64,000 bases of DNA from Leuctra nigra. Taxonomy: Eukaryota; Arthropoda; Insecta; Plecoptera; Leuctridae. The stretch covers positions 33,220,964 through 33,284,963 of the forward strand of contig OW203761.1 of assembly GCA_934045905.1 (NCBI GenBank). Direction: 5' to 3'. The notes below the pieces were generated by a model. It saw only the letters and a program-made list of their open reading frames with translations. It made no database searches and was not told the origin of the DNA. The position numbers and the translations under genes are program-made. Of the stretch, positions 1-10,195 are shown in pieces; within the stretch, counting starts at the first letter, position 1; each line of letters begins with the position of its first letter.

Positions 1-162
1 TTCTGACAAAGTGGTGCTCTTCCCGTGCAGAAGTCCTTGACTGTGTTGAACCAGTGCATGTAGATTAGCTCATGAGTCAGAGATCCTTCCAACAATCCCG
101 CTCCATACGCTTGATCTTCGTCTGAGTAGTTCTCGTTACTCTGCACTTCGAAGAAACCCCAC
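1..162 (-). CDS. PLBD exon 2 (continues off left edge)
   Basis: The acceptor CCTCCAG is followed by an open frame with the PLBD signature YSDEDQAYGAG and a conserved His-Trp (HWFNTV). No stop occurs before the window edge. Confidence 0.85.
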
Positions 163-1880
163 CTGGAGGATGAAGTCAGAGCAGGAGAATCATACCTGTA
201 CTTGTATACATACGTGATGAGTTCGACTATTAGCGAGGAATAAATCAATATAAATGAGAGAAGAGTTGAGAGTGCGACTGACATGATACCCCACGTGACC
301 TTACGAAGATCGGATGACATGTGACAGTCGATTGACAAACTCAACTTCACTGACGTAAACAATTACTCGACTACTAGACGTGCCATACGTCCGCATTGGT
401 AGACGTCCGTATTATAGAAGCACTAAGATTTTAATAAGACAATAAGAGAATAACACAAAAGCAATATATTATAATCATAGTGATACAATTAAAGAAAATT
501 TTATGAATGATCATGAAGGAATCAATTACAAATTGGTAAAATATGTATGAATGAATAACCGAACAATGAGACATTTCTTGATGAATTCTTTTGCTTCTTT
601 GTAATTTTGTACTTTTATGTTTTTACTTTTCAAGTTAGGTACTCTCTGTTTTTTCGATCATGACCGAATAGCAGAGGCAAGTAAGGTCACGTGGCAGCTG
701 TCAGCCAATGAGAGAGCTGCTCTGCTCTCAGCTCTTTTTTTATTGATAGTGTACCCTGTGTTTTATATTGCAGGGTCAAGTATTAAATATACTAGAGGAT
801 GTTTGAAATTTAATTGTTCTTCTTCCATAGGTACTTGTTAGTAAGAGGGATCACACTGAATAAACTATGAAAAAAATCACAATAAAATATAAAAAATTAT
901 GTACACGATCTCTTTTCTGTGTACAACAAACAACTTTCGGTTTCATACTTTTTTTGGGCTTAGATTCTATAGTTAGCCCCATTCGTGCAATACTTTGGTT
1001 CACTATGGAAGTGATTGAAAGTCCATTTTGGTATACTTGCAACAATATTTTTTTAAAAAAAAAGCATGTAGCATAGCATAGCATGTATGTACGATGGAGT
1101 TATGTTTTTCGATATTGGTATACTGTATAGGAATTGCTTTGTCTGGGAGGACAAATAATTTGGTAAGTACCTAGTTACAATAATAAAAGTACTACTACAG
1201 TCTTGAGTCAACACAAGCTTTATGAAATAAACACAATATATACCTACTGCCGTCGTACGTATTGCGATAAGATAGTAGCTAAGTAGTGTATTGTAATTAG
1301 TGTAATAGTACGTGCATCAGCCAAGTCTTAAAAAAACATTAGTGGCAAGAGAAGGCAAATTTAAATAATTATTAATGAAGGATTATTATTAATATTAATG
1401 ATATATTAATGATTATTAATTAATTATTAATGATTATTAATTATTAATTAATATTTATGTTTAATGAAGGATGCTAAAGATTATTATAGAAAATCGGATC
1501 GCAAATATTATTCATTGGCATGATTATGTCAAAGATGTATGTTATGATAGATTAGAGTCGTGTCAATGATACCAGTGACCTCTAATCAACAAAACAGTGC
1601 ACAACTTGAATAAAACTATGTGTCAACTCAAATCTTCTTACCCTGTCTGGTTGATTTTGTTCTCGTATTTGGCTCTTGCGACATTATCAGCAGGAATCTG
1701 CTGAGCACTTATTTTTGGATCGGCATTACGTTCGTATAAAAACACTCGATATTTGTTCTCCGCTTCTCCGTCGTACTTGACGTAACCAAATTTGTCATTA
1801 GAGTTGGCACGTGAACTATTTACAAGCAGTAACACGATTGTAATTGCAAACGCAAGTGTGACAGTCTGTAGTGAAGACAT
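1..1880 (-). CDS. Phospholipase B-like protein (lamina ancestor / PLBD family), 5' part, truncated by window edge
   Basis: Two coding exons are visible. Exon 1 (1642-1880) starts at the ATG at 1878-1880 and encodes MSSLQ, a hydrophobic signal peptide of about 25 residues, and a luminal segment ending KINQTG. Its donor is ACAGG|GTAAG. Exon 2 (1-162) begins after CCTCCAG and restores the frame (ACA GG|G TGG = T-G-W). It encodes GWGFFEV, YSDEDQAYGAGLLEG and a stretch ending HWFNTVKDFC. These blocks (TGW, YSD..QAY.AG..EG, HW.NT) are typical of the N-terminal half of PLBD proteins, lysosomal or secreted Ntn-hydrolase-fold proteins. The catalytic cysteine region and C-terminus lie off the window. 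The family call is firm; whether it is the PLBD1 or PLBD2 type is not decided. Confidence 0.85.
163..320 (-). CDS. Possible alternative first exon of the PLBD gene (membrane-anchored N-terminus)
   Basis: An ATG at 318-320 opens a frame that reads without a stop straight into exon 2, passing the acceptor in frame (TCC AGG TGG GGT). It adds 53 residues: a short polar start (MSSDLRKVTW), a long hydrophobic stretch (IMSVALSTLLSFILIYSSL) and a Tyr-rich juxtamembrane part. An Inr-like TCAGTG lies at 348-353, about 30 nt upstream. This would give a type II anchored isoform in place of the cleaved signal peptide. The frame and hydrophobicity are observed; use as an exon is inferred. Confidence 0.35.
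163..1641 (-). other. PLBD intron 1
   Basis: This is AT-rich intron with a (TTAATTA)-rich stretch around 1370-1460. Apart from the possible alternative exon at 163-320, no coding exon or clear element is seen. Confidence 0.6.
1642..1880 (-). CDS. PLBD exon 1 (signal peptide form)
   Basis: The start is the ATG at 1880-1878. The open frame continues upstream only to a GTG, so this ATG is the first methionine. It encodes the signal peptide (TLAFAITIVLLLVNS) and the first luminal part. It ends in phase 2 at a GTAAG donor. Confidence 0.8.
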
Positions 1881-3600
1881 GTCCACTCAATGTCAGACCA
1901 ACTACTGGCTTGAAATCGCAGTCGCTATCGCACAGTATTGTAAAATAAATTGATGTATTGACATGCCATTGACCTTTAATCTTCAGTCTTATTCACTAAT
2001 CAGACAGAAACTGGTCACATGAACTACAACCCCGAATGTTATTATAATAATTAGTAAAATTATAACTTAATTTCGCTGATTTGTCAATTTCAAGTACAAA
2101 GTTATAATATACGAGGGGGTGAAACACCTCCTTCACCAATAATGCCTCGCCCCGGATGTTATCATATAGTGCGTTCTCAGAGCTCTTGACTCTTTGACTC
2201 CTCGGGCGAAAATATTTTGGCGCCCCTTTCCTCCCTCTCATGGGGTACAGTTGGCCATGTATACTGTGCACAGTGATGGTGAGGGGGGGGGGGGGGGGGG
2301 GCTGGGGCAAGGTTTCACAGGACATGCGGGTTCCCAGGGTTCACAGCCACGGGACATTTTTGGATTTCTAATCTCTTTCACATATTTGCCACACAAATTT
2401 GGTTTGAAAGTGGAAAATATCTAGTACTTGAAAGAATTTACTCGTGACACGATTCAAGTGTGAGGGAAAACTTAGCACACTCACGGATGACATTTTCACA
2501 AGGATGTACGATGAAGCACGCTCACGGACGACATTTTCACAAGGATGTACGACCAAACACTCTCATCAACATTCGTAACTATCACTTCACGCGACACCTC
2601 TAGTGCATTGAGGCTCATTTTTGGGTGGTTTTCAGAAGGATGTGCGTTGAGGTAATAAAAAAAGGAAATTGGCTTTCAGACCCCCTAGCAAATATCCCCG
2701 CGCCCCGTTGTGAACTTGCAATCTGAAGGTCCCGCGCTCGATGGCCGCCGTCGTCCTCCACTCCATGGTCCTACTCAGATGGTGGAGGTGCAACACCTCC
2801 ATGGTGGAAGGTCCTACCTGACTGAAGTTTTACGTGGTTTTCTTCAGTCGAGGGATGAATGCTGGGAAAGTGGCCTATTAATAGGCCACGACCGCCTCCT
2901 TCCCACCTACATCTCTACTCCAAAATTAAGGCCAAATAAGATCCTTAACAAAATCCTATGTAAGATACAATAAAAAAAATAAAAAATGCCGATCACGTTT
3001 TCGGCTTGGCAATGCCGCTCTGAAAACCGAGAAACGTTGTTGTCGTTAAAAATTCTTATAGTACGATTAATTTTAATGATTTTAGTCAAACCCAATGAAT
3101 GATTGAAAAACATAGTTTTCCGCTTTTATGGAGAAGTAGTTTCTTCTGCTTTATTGTGCGAGCATGGAGTTATTATTGCGAGTGTTTGAAAAACTCCCGG
3201 TAGTGCTTTAAGCGGTATCTGCATTTAGAAATTGGTACTAATCCTATTGACGTCGGCGGCGGCTCATTCTCAACAAGTTGACGTCTCTCTTCACTCTGAC
3301 GTTAACTGAAGTTAAAAGTCTTTTTCTGTTATTGGAAGTGCTTACTTATTGTTTCATCAGTATTCAGTAAGTATATTACTTTTTTAAAAAGAACGTCGGG
3401 TTTAAGCCATAAGCGGACTCAGTTCAATCGTTTAATTTAGGTTATTGACACCCTGCGGCTACCGTCTTGAAACGCCCATTTTTAGGAATGCTCTGAAATT
3501 TTACATCTTATTGACTTGCACATTATTTAATAAAATAATTTATCGCGATATTGTCTCTAGTTATTGGTTTTTAAATCGAGTTCAACATTGTATTACTTTC
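1881..3600. other. Intergenic region between divergent PLBD and PHETA genes
   Basis: It holds a run of about 20 G near 2282, a two-copy 41-bp tandem repeat (2475-2556) and a GC-rich repeat-like stretch at 2690-2900. A CpG-bearing segment near 3250-3310 is probably the PHETA promoter or 5' UTR. No gene is seen. Confidence 0.5.
2475..2556. repeat. Two-copy tandem repeat, 41-bp unit
   Basis: Copies 2475-2515 and 2516-2556 share CTCACGGA(T/C)GACATTTTC followed by ACAAGGATGTACGA, with only a few substitutions. Confidence 0.8.
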
Positions 3601-3619
3601 CAGGCTTTTAAATGTAAGA

Positions 3620-3692
3620 ATGGCGAACCGTCTGGATGTCTAGTCGGTGACAACACGAAACTTTGTACAAATCAACAATAATGCAAGATTGA
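3620..3692 (+). promoter_or_regulatory. Two short upstream ORFs in the PHETA leader
   Basis: ATG at 3620 opens a 7-codon ORF (MANRLDV, stop TAG 3641-3643). ATG at 3681 opens a 3-codon ORF (MQD, stop TGA 3690-3692) that ends 8 nt before the main ATG at 3701. They matter only if this stretch is in the mRNA. A plausible acceptor (TTTCCAG) ends at 3603, which would place both in the leader. Confidence 0.45.
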
Positions 3693-3700
3693 CAACCAGC

Positions 3701-6681
3701 ATGAAGATCAATGAGAAGAATTTGGCGGCGTTCGCTCTTTCAGCAACCCCAGTTGACAGAGAAGGATGGCTTTTCAAAAGAGGGGAGGTTAATAGAGGTT
3801 ACCAAAAGCGGTGGTTTGTGCTCAAGGGAAACCTTCTTTTCTACTTCGAGAAGCGAGGTGATAAGGAGCCTGTAGGGGTTGTAGTTCTCGAAGGATGTAC
3901 AATAGGTGAGTACACATATACTTATCTTATGTCGTTTTCGGCTGGCCGCACTGGGGTTGCACGCACTGAGTTCTTGATCGTGACGTCATGCCGTAACCTG
4001 GTTTTGCCCTAGTGCTGCCTAGTGCTGCCTAGTGCTGCCCCCAGTGCGGTCTCAGCCGAATACGAATGATATGTTTTGATTTTGTGTTTTGACACTGACA
4101 GCTATTTTCAAATGGCAACCGAAGAAATTGAGCTCCCGAGTGTTTTGAAGGAAAACCTCCAGTAACATCAATTTTGTTTTTTGCGCCGCCATTTTGTCGG
4201 AGTGCGGCGGAGTGGTGGGGGCAACTCTACCTAATATTTCCGAGCAAGAAATAGTGCACTGAGTGCGCACCCAGTGTGCACCACTTCCCAGTCGAATACG
4301 AAAACATTGCCCCAGAGCAACTGCGCACTGCCAGTCGAACACGCTACTTGCACTCGGTGCAGCTCAGTGCAACCCCAGTGCGGCCAGCCGAAAACGACAT
4401 TAAATCTCAGGCCCATACAATGGTAGTTTGCTAATACTAGGTACGCGATTTCAAATGATCAAATCTGATGTGGACATAGGCGCGAGCAGGGGGGGGGGGT
4501 CTTGCTCAAGTTTGCTCTGAGATATAGGTATGAGAGAAAATTTTCTCATGGTCTTTGCCCGCGAACCCCCTTTCCTCACAATAATTAAAAAAATAAGTAG
4601 CACTATATTATTGGCTGCTCGAAATACATAACCCTGTACCTATACAGCAAGCACTTTTTATTTTTACCAAAATTTTATTTGCAAAATCAAAGGGTTACTC
4701 GAGGATCAAATCAAATCGACTCGAGGATCACAATTTTTCTCCGGGTCTATGCGCCCCGGACCCGCGTCTTGTAAGTGCCCTTACCCCAGCTACCCTTTGT
4801 CTCAATGCAGAGATTGCCCCCCCCCCCCCCCCCCCCTAATGATTTCTTCTGCACACGCCTATGGATGTGGTTTCAGTTTGGTACCTACTTACAGTTGGGG
4901 CAACTTAGGTCTGAACTCTCAACAGAATGCGCTACTCGTCAGGTCCCATACTTTGATTTCGTTTCGCTTTCGGCTCAATTTCGCAAAATGGCTACATTTT
5001 TCGCCAAAAAATAATGTTGGGCAAACTTCAACTTTAGCGAAACCGGACCGAATGCTAAGCGAAGCGAAGTATGGGAACTTAGCTTTAGCATTGAGATTTT
5101 AATTTATGAGAATTGGGAGAAATCAGCAAGCTATTTATTCAGCTGCAAAGTAGTTTTACTTGTTGCTAGTAGTAGGTATCAACAGTTGACCAGTATCACT
5201 CCATCACAAAATCCTGTTTCCCCTACTACATGTGTCAGGTTGGAGATGATTTCACCATACCATGATTATATTCCACCATGTCTGATGGTTATCTTTCTTT
5301 CTTTATAGAGCTTGCAGAGGATGAAGAGCAATTTGGATTCAAGGTGGTTTTCCATGGAACTGGAAACCGAAGTTATGCTTTGGGGGCGGAATCCCAGGAG
5401 AGTATGGAGCAGTGGATGAAAGCATTGGCTTGCGCAAGTTACGACTACATGAAGCTAATGGTGGCGGAGCTTCAGAGGCAACTCGACGAAATGGATGGTA
5501 GTTATTATTTAATTGTTCATTCTTCAATCAAACCATGATAAATTAAAAAATTACCTAACAAACTTAGTTCATGCTCTAACTCCTTGAATTACGACACGGC
5601 TTTACATGCATCCCCCATGTCGCAACTTATAACAAACTCTTACCCTCTTCTTACTCCGTATGTCCCATATTGAAGCACCACTTCTAATAAATTAATCTCA
5701 TGTAGGTAGGTCTAATTCCTGACTAGTAGTAGTAAAGAGTTTTGATTTGCCATCATAGTACAAACTTAAAATTCACTATCAACTTGACAAAATGGTGACA
5801 AAACCTACTTAGCTATGTAAATTTGTAAATTGTGTTAAGACGGCTGGGTAGTGAGTTTGACCTTGAAGAGTTTTTTAATCGATTTTTATCAATATCTTTT
5901 TCCAGTGTAATTGTTAACAAAATAGGGCTATGGACGTGAATTCAGAACAGTTCACTGAAAATAATTGCATAGTTTGGAATAAGTTATTAGTTTTATTTTG
6001 TCCAACAGGTGTTTAGAACCCGAAAATTTAGTAATTTTCGGGTTCTAAACACCTGTTGGACACAATAAAACTAATAGCTTATTCCAAAACATGAAATTAT
6101 TTTCAGTGAATTGTTCTGAATTCACGTCCATAGCCCTATTTTGATAACAATTACACTGGAAAAAGATATTGATAAAAATCGATTAAAAAACTCGTCAAGG
6201 CCACGCTCACTACCAAGCCCTCTTAACTTGTAAATTTAATTTGTTTTAAAGAAATAAAAATTATGAAGGATGAGTTGGCAACACTGACATGTAATAAGTG
6301 GACGGCCTGTCAGATATACGAAAATGTTGCCAACACGGAGGATCAAGATTGGCGTCACAAATCCATCTGATTGGTCAATTCAAATCACGTGCCTACTATG
6401 CCCCTCCCACTTTGCAAATGAAAATATAATTAATTAAAGGTTATTAAACATATAAATCAATCAATCACTACATTAATCATATTATAAATAAATAAAACAA
6501 TTGAGCATTAAACATTCTCTTCTTTGCAACGAAATAAGTTTATTTTCATCAATGTGGCAGAAGGAAAAAACAAATGACGGCGCTTGAATTTCTGATTTGC
6601 TGATCAACCCCATAAGGGACGCCAAAACCTGACCTAATGGCGGCTAGTGGTGTTATCAAAGGGAAGCTCAGTCCATACATA

Positions 6682-6722
<41 letters not shown>

Positions 6723-7459
6723 AGTGGTTGGCAAATGTTATATCACTCACTGACTTGCACCTTCCTGGACAATCTAAACTGAATGAACGGAAATTATTAT
6801 GATTAAATAAAAACATAATATGTACACTCCCCCAAATAATAAACGGTACTTGGTACAAAACGTATTGGCTGCTGGGCCGGTTCCTTGACAATCAATCCTT
6901 GTTATTATCAATGAAATCAGAGCTCACCTAAAAGAGTTATAGATAATGCGTTAGCACTGACTTCATGGGATGATGCCATCAAACCTTAATCAGTCAATTC
7001 ATTTTCTTTCGAGTACCGTTTATTATTTGGGGGAGTGTACCTACCTAATCAATTTAAGAATTAATTAATTATCATTTACCCCTTCTAGAATGTACTGCAT
7101 TGGCAACAACATTGAGCCAGACAAAAACATCTGCAGCTGCCGACAGTTCGTATCGAGTTGCCGAAGTAAACGGGTCTCCCATACCACCACCGAGACAGAG
7201 GCATAATCCATTCAACAGCCAGCCTACTAGCCTGGATGGCTCACACATGTCGACAGGATATCGGTCACACAGTATTCGCTCGGCGCCTGGTCGACCCGAG
7301 GGTGGAAGGTCATCAGATAGCACAAGAGCAAAAGTCTCCTTCAGGGAACTACATAATTTGTATGGTCGTCAAATACTTACAGACTTCAATGCTTGGAAAC
7401 ACAAGAAAAGAATGGAAGTTGAAAAGAAGCAAGAACAAAATCCACTTATCATGTTATAA
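3701..7459 (+). CDS. Sesquipedalian / PHETA endosomal PH-domain adaptor
   Basis: Three exons (3701-3905, 5309-5497, 7089-7459) join in phases 1 and 1 to 765 nt, 254 aa, the usual PHETA1/2 size. The start MKINEKNLAAFALS matches the family N-terminus and follows two uORFs. Residues about 15-115 form a PH domain (GWLFKRG, QKRWFVLKGNLLFYFE, then a C-terminal helix with MEQWMKALA). A basic, Ser/Pro-rich linker follows. Near residue 214 is the F&H motif (SFRELHNLYGRQI), which in known PHETA proteins binds the inositol 5-phosphatases OCRL/INPP5B. The family acts on early and recycling endosomes in receptor recycling to the TGN and plasma membrane. The last 40 residues are highly charged (WKHKKRMEVEKKQEQ). 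Introns 1 and 2 both contain MITEs. The family assignment is secure; activity is inferred from homologues. Confidence 0.93.
3930..4399. mobile_element. AGTGC-rich MITE with TTA target-site duplication
   Basis: Terminal inverted repeats begin TGTCGTTTTCGGCTGGCC and match for about 30 bp, flanked by TTA at 3927-3929 and 4400-4402. The interior is full of CAGTGC/GCACTG and has no coding frame. A relative of similar length lies at 19671-20131. It sits in PHETA intron 1, 24 bp after the donor. Confidence 0.8.
4475..4863. mobile_element. hAT-like non-autonomous element
   Basis: Ends CATAGGCG / CGCCTATG are inverted and flanked by GATGTGG(A/T), a 7/8 match for an 8-bp target-site duplication (4467-4474, 4864-4871). 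A G-run lies near the left end and a C-run of more than 20 near the right end. No coding frame is present. It is in PHETA intron 1. Confidence 0.6.
5835..6226. mobile_element. Foldback MITE with TTAA ends, near-complete palindrome
   Basis: The element is a 392-bp inverted repeat. The left arm starts TTAAGACGGCTGGGTAGTGA and the right arm ends TCACTACCAAGCCCTCTTAA. At the centre ACCCGAAAATT and its complement surround a few bases near 6030. TTAA at both ends suggests a piggyBac-type TTAA target. A diverged partial copy lies near 61493. It is in PHETA intron 2. Confidence 0.85.
6680..6719. repeat. (TA)n microsatellite
   Basis: About 40 bp of alternating TA lies in PHETA intron 2. Confidence 0.9.
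6825..7037. mobile_element. TA-flanked MITE (CACTCCCCC ends)
   Basis: A perfect terminal inverted repeat of about 25 bp begins CACTCCCCCAAATAATAAAC and is flanked by TA at 6823-6824 and 7038-7039, as expected for Tc1/mariner-type insertion. Its interior (CTTGTTATTATCAATGAAAT) matches the interior of the element at 8333-8526. The right end is about 50 bp from PHETA exon 3. Confidence 0.8.
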
Positions 7460-7933
7460 AATATTTCAGAAAGAAATGATGTTACTTAATTAAAGCTAAA
7501 AATGATTATTAAGTAGGTGGAATGAACTGAATCAAATGAATCCAATTCGGGAGGCTTATCGGAATGCACTGAACTCTGTGTGTGTATTTGTTACATTTTT
7601 GTTTACCTCACAATGTAGGTACCAAGCCAACATTATTCTGTACAAGTTTGACATAGGGCCATAATAGAATGAAGAGGAGATGAAGAAACTTTTTTTTTTT
7701 TTTTTACTAAATAGTAAATAGTCTGTATGATCATTGAATTTATTATATTTTTTTTATACATTGTACCTACTACCTAACAAACAAGGACAGTACCTTTAGA
7801 GTACCAACTTGACAGTATTAGTATTTAATTTTACTTTTATAAATGATTTAATCTACCAAGTGCAGTCACACCTGCAAAGGAAGCCGTAGATATAATTTAT
7901 GCTGGATCAAAGAATTGCGTATTGTTGGTGCAG

Positions 7934-7939
7934 AATAAA
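7934..7939 (+). other. Candidate PHETA poly(A) signal
   Basis: AATAAA lies 475 bp after the PHETA stop and is followed within 30 bp by a GT-rich stretch (TATTGTGGTGTG). Confidence 0.5.
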
Positions 7940-8332
7940 ATATCTTGCATATTTATTGTGGTGTGCAATCGACAGTTTGTTCACTTGAGTGTAATGCAAA
8001 CTTACATTGAGGATCAACCGGTGTATAGGTTCAACACACATTAAAAATATGTATTACCAAGTCTTGTAGTGTTTTATTCGTGGTACAAACCTAACAAGTC
8101 CAGGGTGAAGTTGTTTATAAAATAGATTTTAATTTAGAAAATAATTTCACTATTCCAGAAAACGGTCCTCGTGAAAAGAACAACTTTTGAAGTACATAAC
8201 CTCGGCATAAAGTACACCGATGTTCTTATTTTTGAAGAGTAATGCATTTTTATGTTGTCTAGGTTTGAGGTACCTACCTATTTAATTTTTCTATGTGCAT
8301 TTCTTTTATAGGTAGTGAGAATTTACTTTCGC

Positions 8333-8526
8333 CACTCGGCCAAACAAAAATTGAACGACTGCTGGTCATGTCCCAAAGCCAATCAAAGCTTGTTATTATC
8401 ATTGAAATGTGAGGTCACCTACTAGAGTGAGACAATGAGATCGGTTGGACTGACTTCTGATGGTGCGATCTTACATTTATCAGCCTATCAGATTTATTGA
8501 ACGATCAATTTTTGTTTGGCTAAGTG
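8333..8526. mobile_element. MITE related to the 6825-7037 element
   Basis: Inverted ends CACTCGGCCAAACAAAAATT and its imperfect complement ending GGCTAAGTG. The interior is shared with the 6825-7037 element (CTTGTTATTATCA, then GTCACCTA and TGACTTC). The TA duplication is clear only on the right. Confidence 0.65.
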
Positions 8527-10049
8527 TACATTTTTTAAAATATATTTCTCTGAATATCTTCAGATCACCTCATGTGAAGGAAAGTAGTATTCGCGGTTAC
8601 CACCTCCGCTAGTAGCGCTGAGATCGCCTGCGAATGGCGGACCGGGTGCGGATAAGCAGGTGGAGATTTCACGCGCCGTGTGCTATTCTTATACCGGGTG
8701 GCGCAAAACATCCCCTTGTTTGAGAGGTCACTACATCAACACTATTAAAGATAGGGGTTTGAAACTTGAACATATTTTAGAAAACATACTGGCATATAAT
8801 ATATGTAAGTTTCAAACATATTTATTGAATGGGAAAAATGTAAAAAATTACCGAAGTTGTTTTTGAAAAAACAGAATAATCCATACAAAATTACGTGTTT
8901 GAAGGATTTGTTTGCAGTTACTTTGTAGGAAGTAGGTGATTTTATGTTTACTTATGAATTCATAAATGAACATGAAATAACTTTTAATACATCTATGTAA
9001 ATTTATCCTTGGTTTATTGAGTTATGTGTGAGAATGTATTTAACTTTCGTCCACTGACATTAACGGGAGTTTAAATACCTACATTGTCTAAATCTTCGCT
9101 AAAAACACATACACAATTATTTTCTTCCCTCTCAATTTCTATTCTTGAAACCACAATTATCAATAAGATACTTTATACTAAATGGAGACACCTTTTATGG
9201 CAAATTATGACAACAATGGAAACTTCTGTGCAAAACAGAGCTGATTCTTTATAACAAGCTACCAAATTGTTTAATCTCTAACGTGTGCTTTTCGAACGCT
9301 AGGTATAAACTGTTGATCAAAGGCTCAATTCAAATGTATGTAACTTTTTTCTCATAACTCAAATATTTCTACAAATCGCATGCAATAAATTATCATATGT
9401 GTCCTATAACATGTACAAATTTCAGCTCCTTATCATTTGTAGTTCTGTCGGAGTGAACTCGCAAACAGCGGGATTTTTTCGGCTAGTTTTGGGGGAGTTT
9501 TATTTTATTTACGAATTAATATGGATACCTCGGACATTTAATTATGTAAAATCATGAAGTACGTGGGAAATTTTCATCAATCTATTATAGAGTGGCAGCA
9601 ATTTAAATGCGTAATGATGTATGGATGGAAACCTAGACAGGAAATGGGGCAAATTCACATAGATTTTGTACCCGAGTAACAAATTCGCTTTGCAATCATA
9701 AGTTCTGTTCTCATTTCGATTTTTGTGTCAATTAATTAATTAATCATAAGCTAAAGAAGAGATTATGAAGGTTTTATATTTCACTATAGAACTACAAAAG
9801 TTTTAATCAACCGAACCATCAAGATTGTATGAAATTTCCACTGGTTTCGCCCAATTTGCCCGCATTAATGGTTTATTTGGAAATGTATGAAAGGAATTTA
9901 TTCCCGCTCTATTTTACATTGTGGCACTGAAAAGTATCTATTACTAACGGTACTCTTTGTTCCTAACGCATATCCGTGCTTTGACACTATTTCCATAATT
10001 ATATTTAATAAAAATCAAATAGATAGCAGTGGCCAGCGTCAATGACTAA

Positions 10050-10195
10050 GGCCGGGTAGGACCAACTCTGGATTAAGTTAACTCTCGAGGGTTAACCAAT
10101 GAAACAAGTTGGCGCGAATTCCATAGCCAATAAGATTCACTAATTTCCACTAATCATCGAGAGTTAACTTAATCCAGAGTTGGTCCTACCCGGCC
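10050..10195. mobile_element. Short MITE with TAA target-site duplication
   Basis: Perfect inverted ends of about 38 bp start GGCCGGGTAGGACCAACTCT and are flanked by TAA at 10047-10049 and 10196-10198. Total length is 146 bp. Confidence 0.85.

Noticed and set aside
2690..2900. SINE or gene fragment
   Set aside because: The stretch is GC-rich and repeat-like, but no boundaries, duplication or protein similarity could be defined.
3647..4012. 121-codon single-exon reading of PHETA
   Set aside because: The frame after 3905 is intron: the GTGAGT donor there joins in phase to 5309, which restores the PH domain.
8560..8730. Transposon end at GGGTGGCGCAAAA
   Set aside because: No matching inverted end or target duplication was found.
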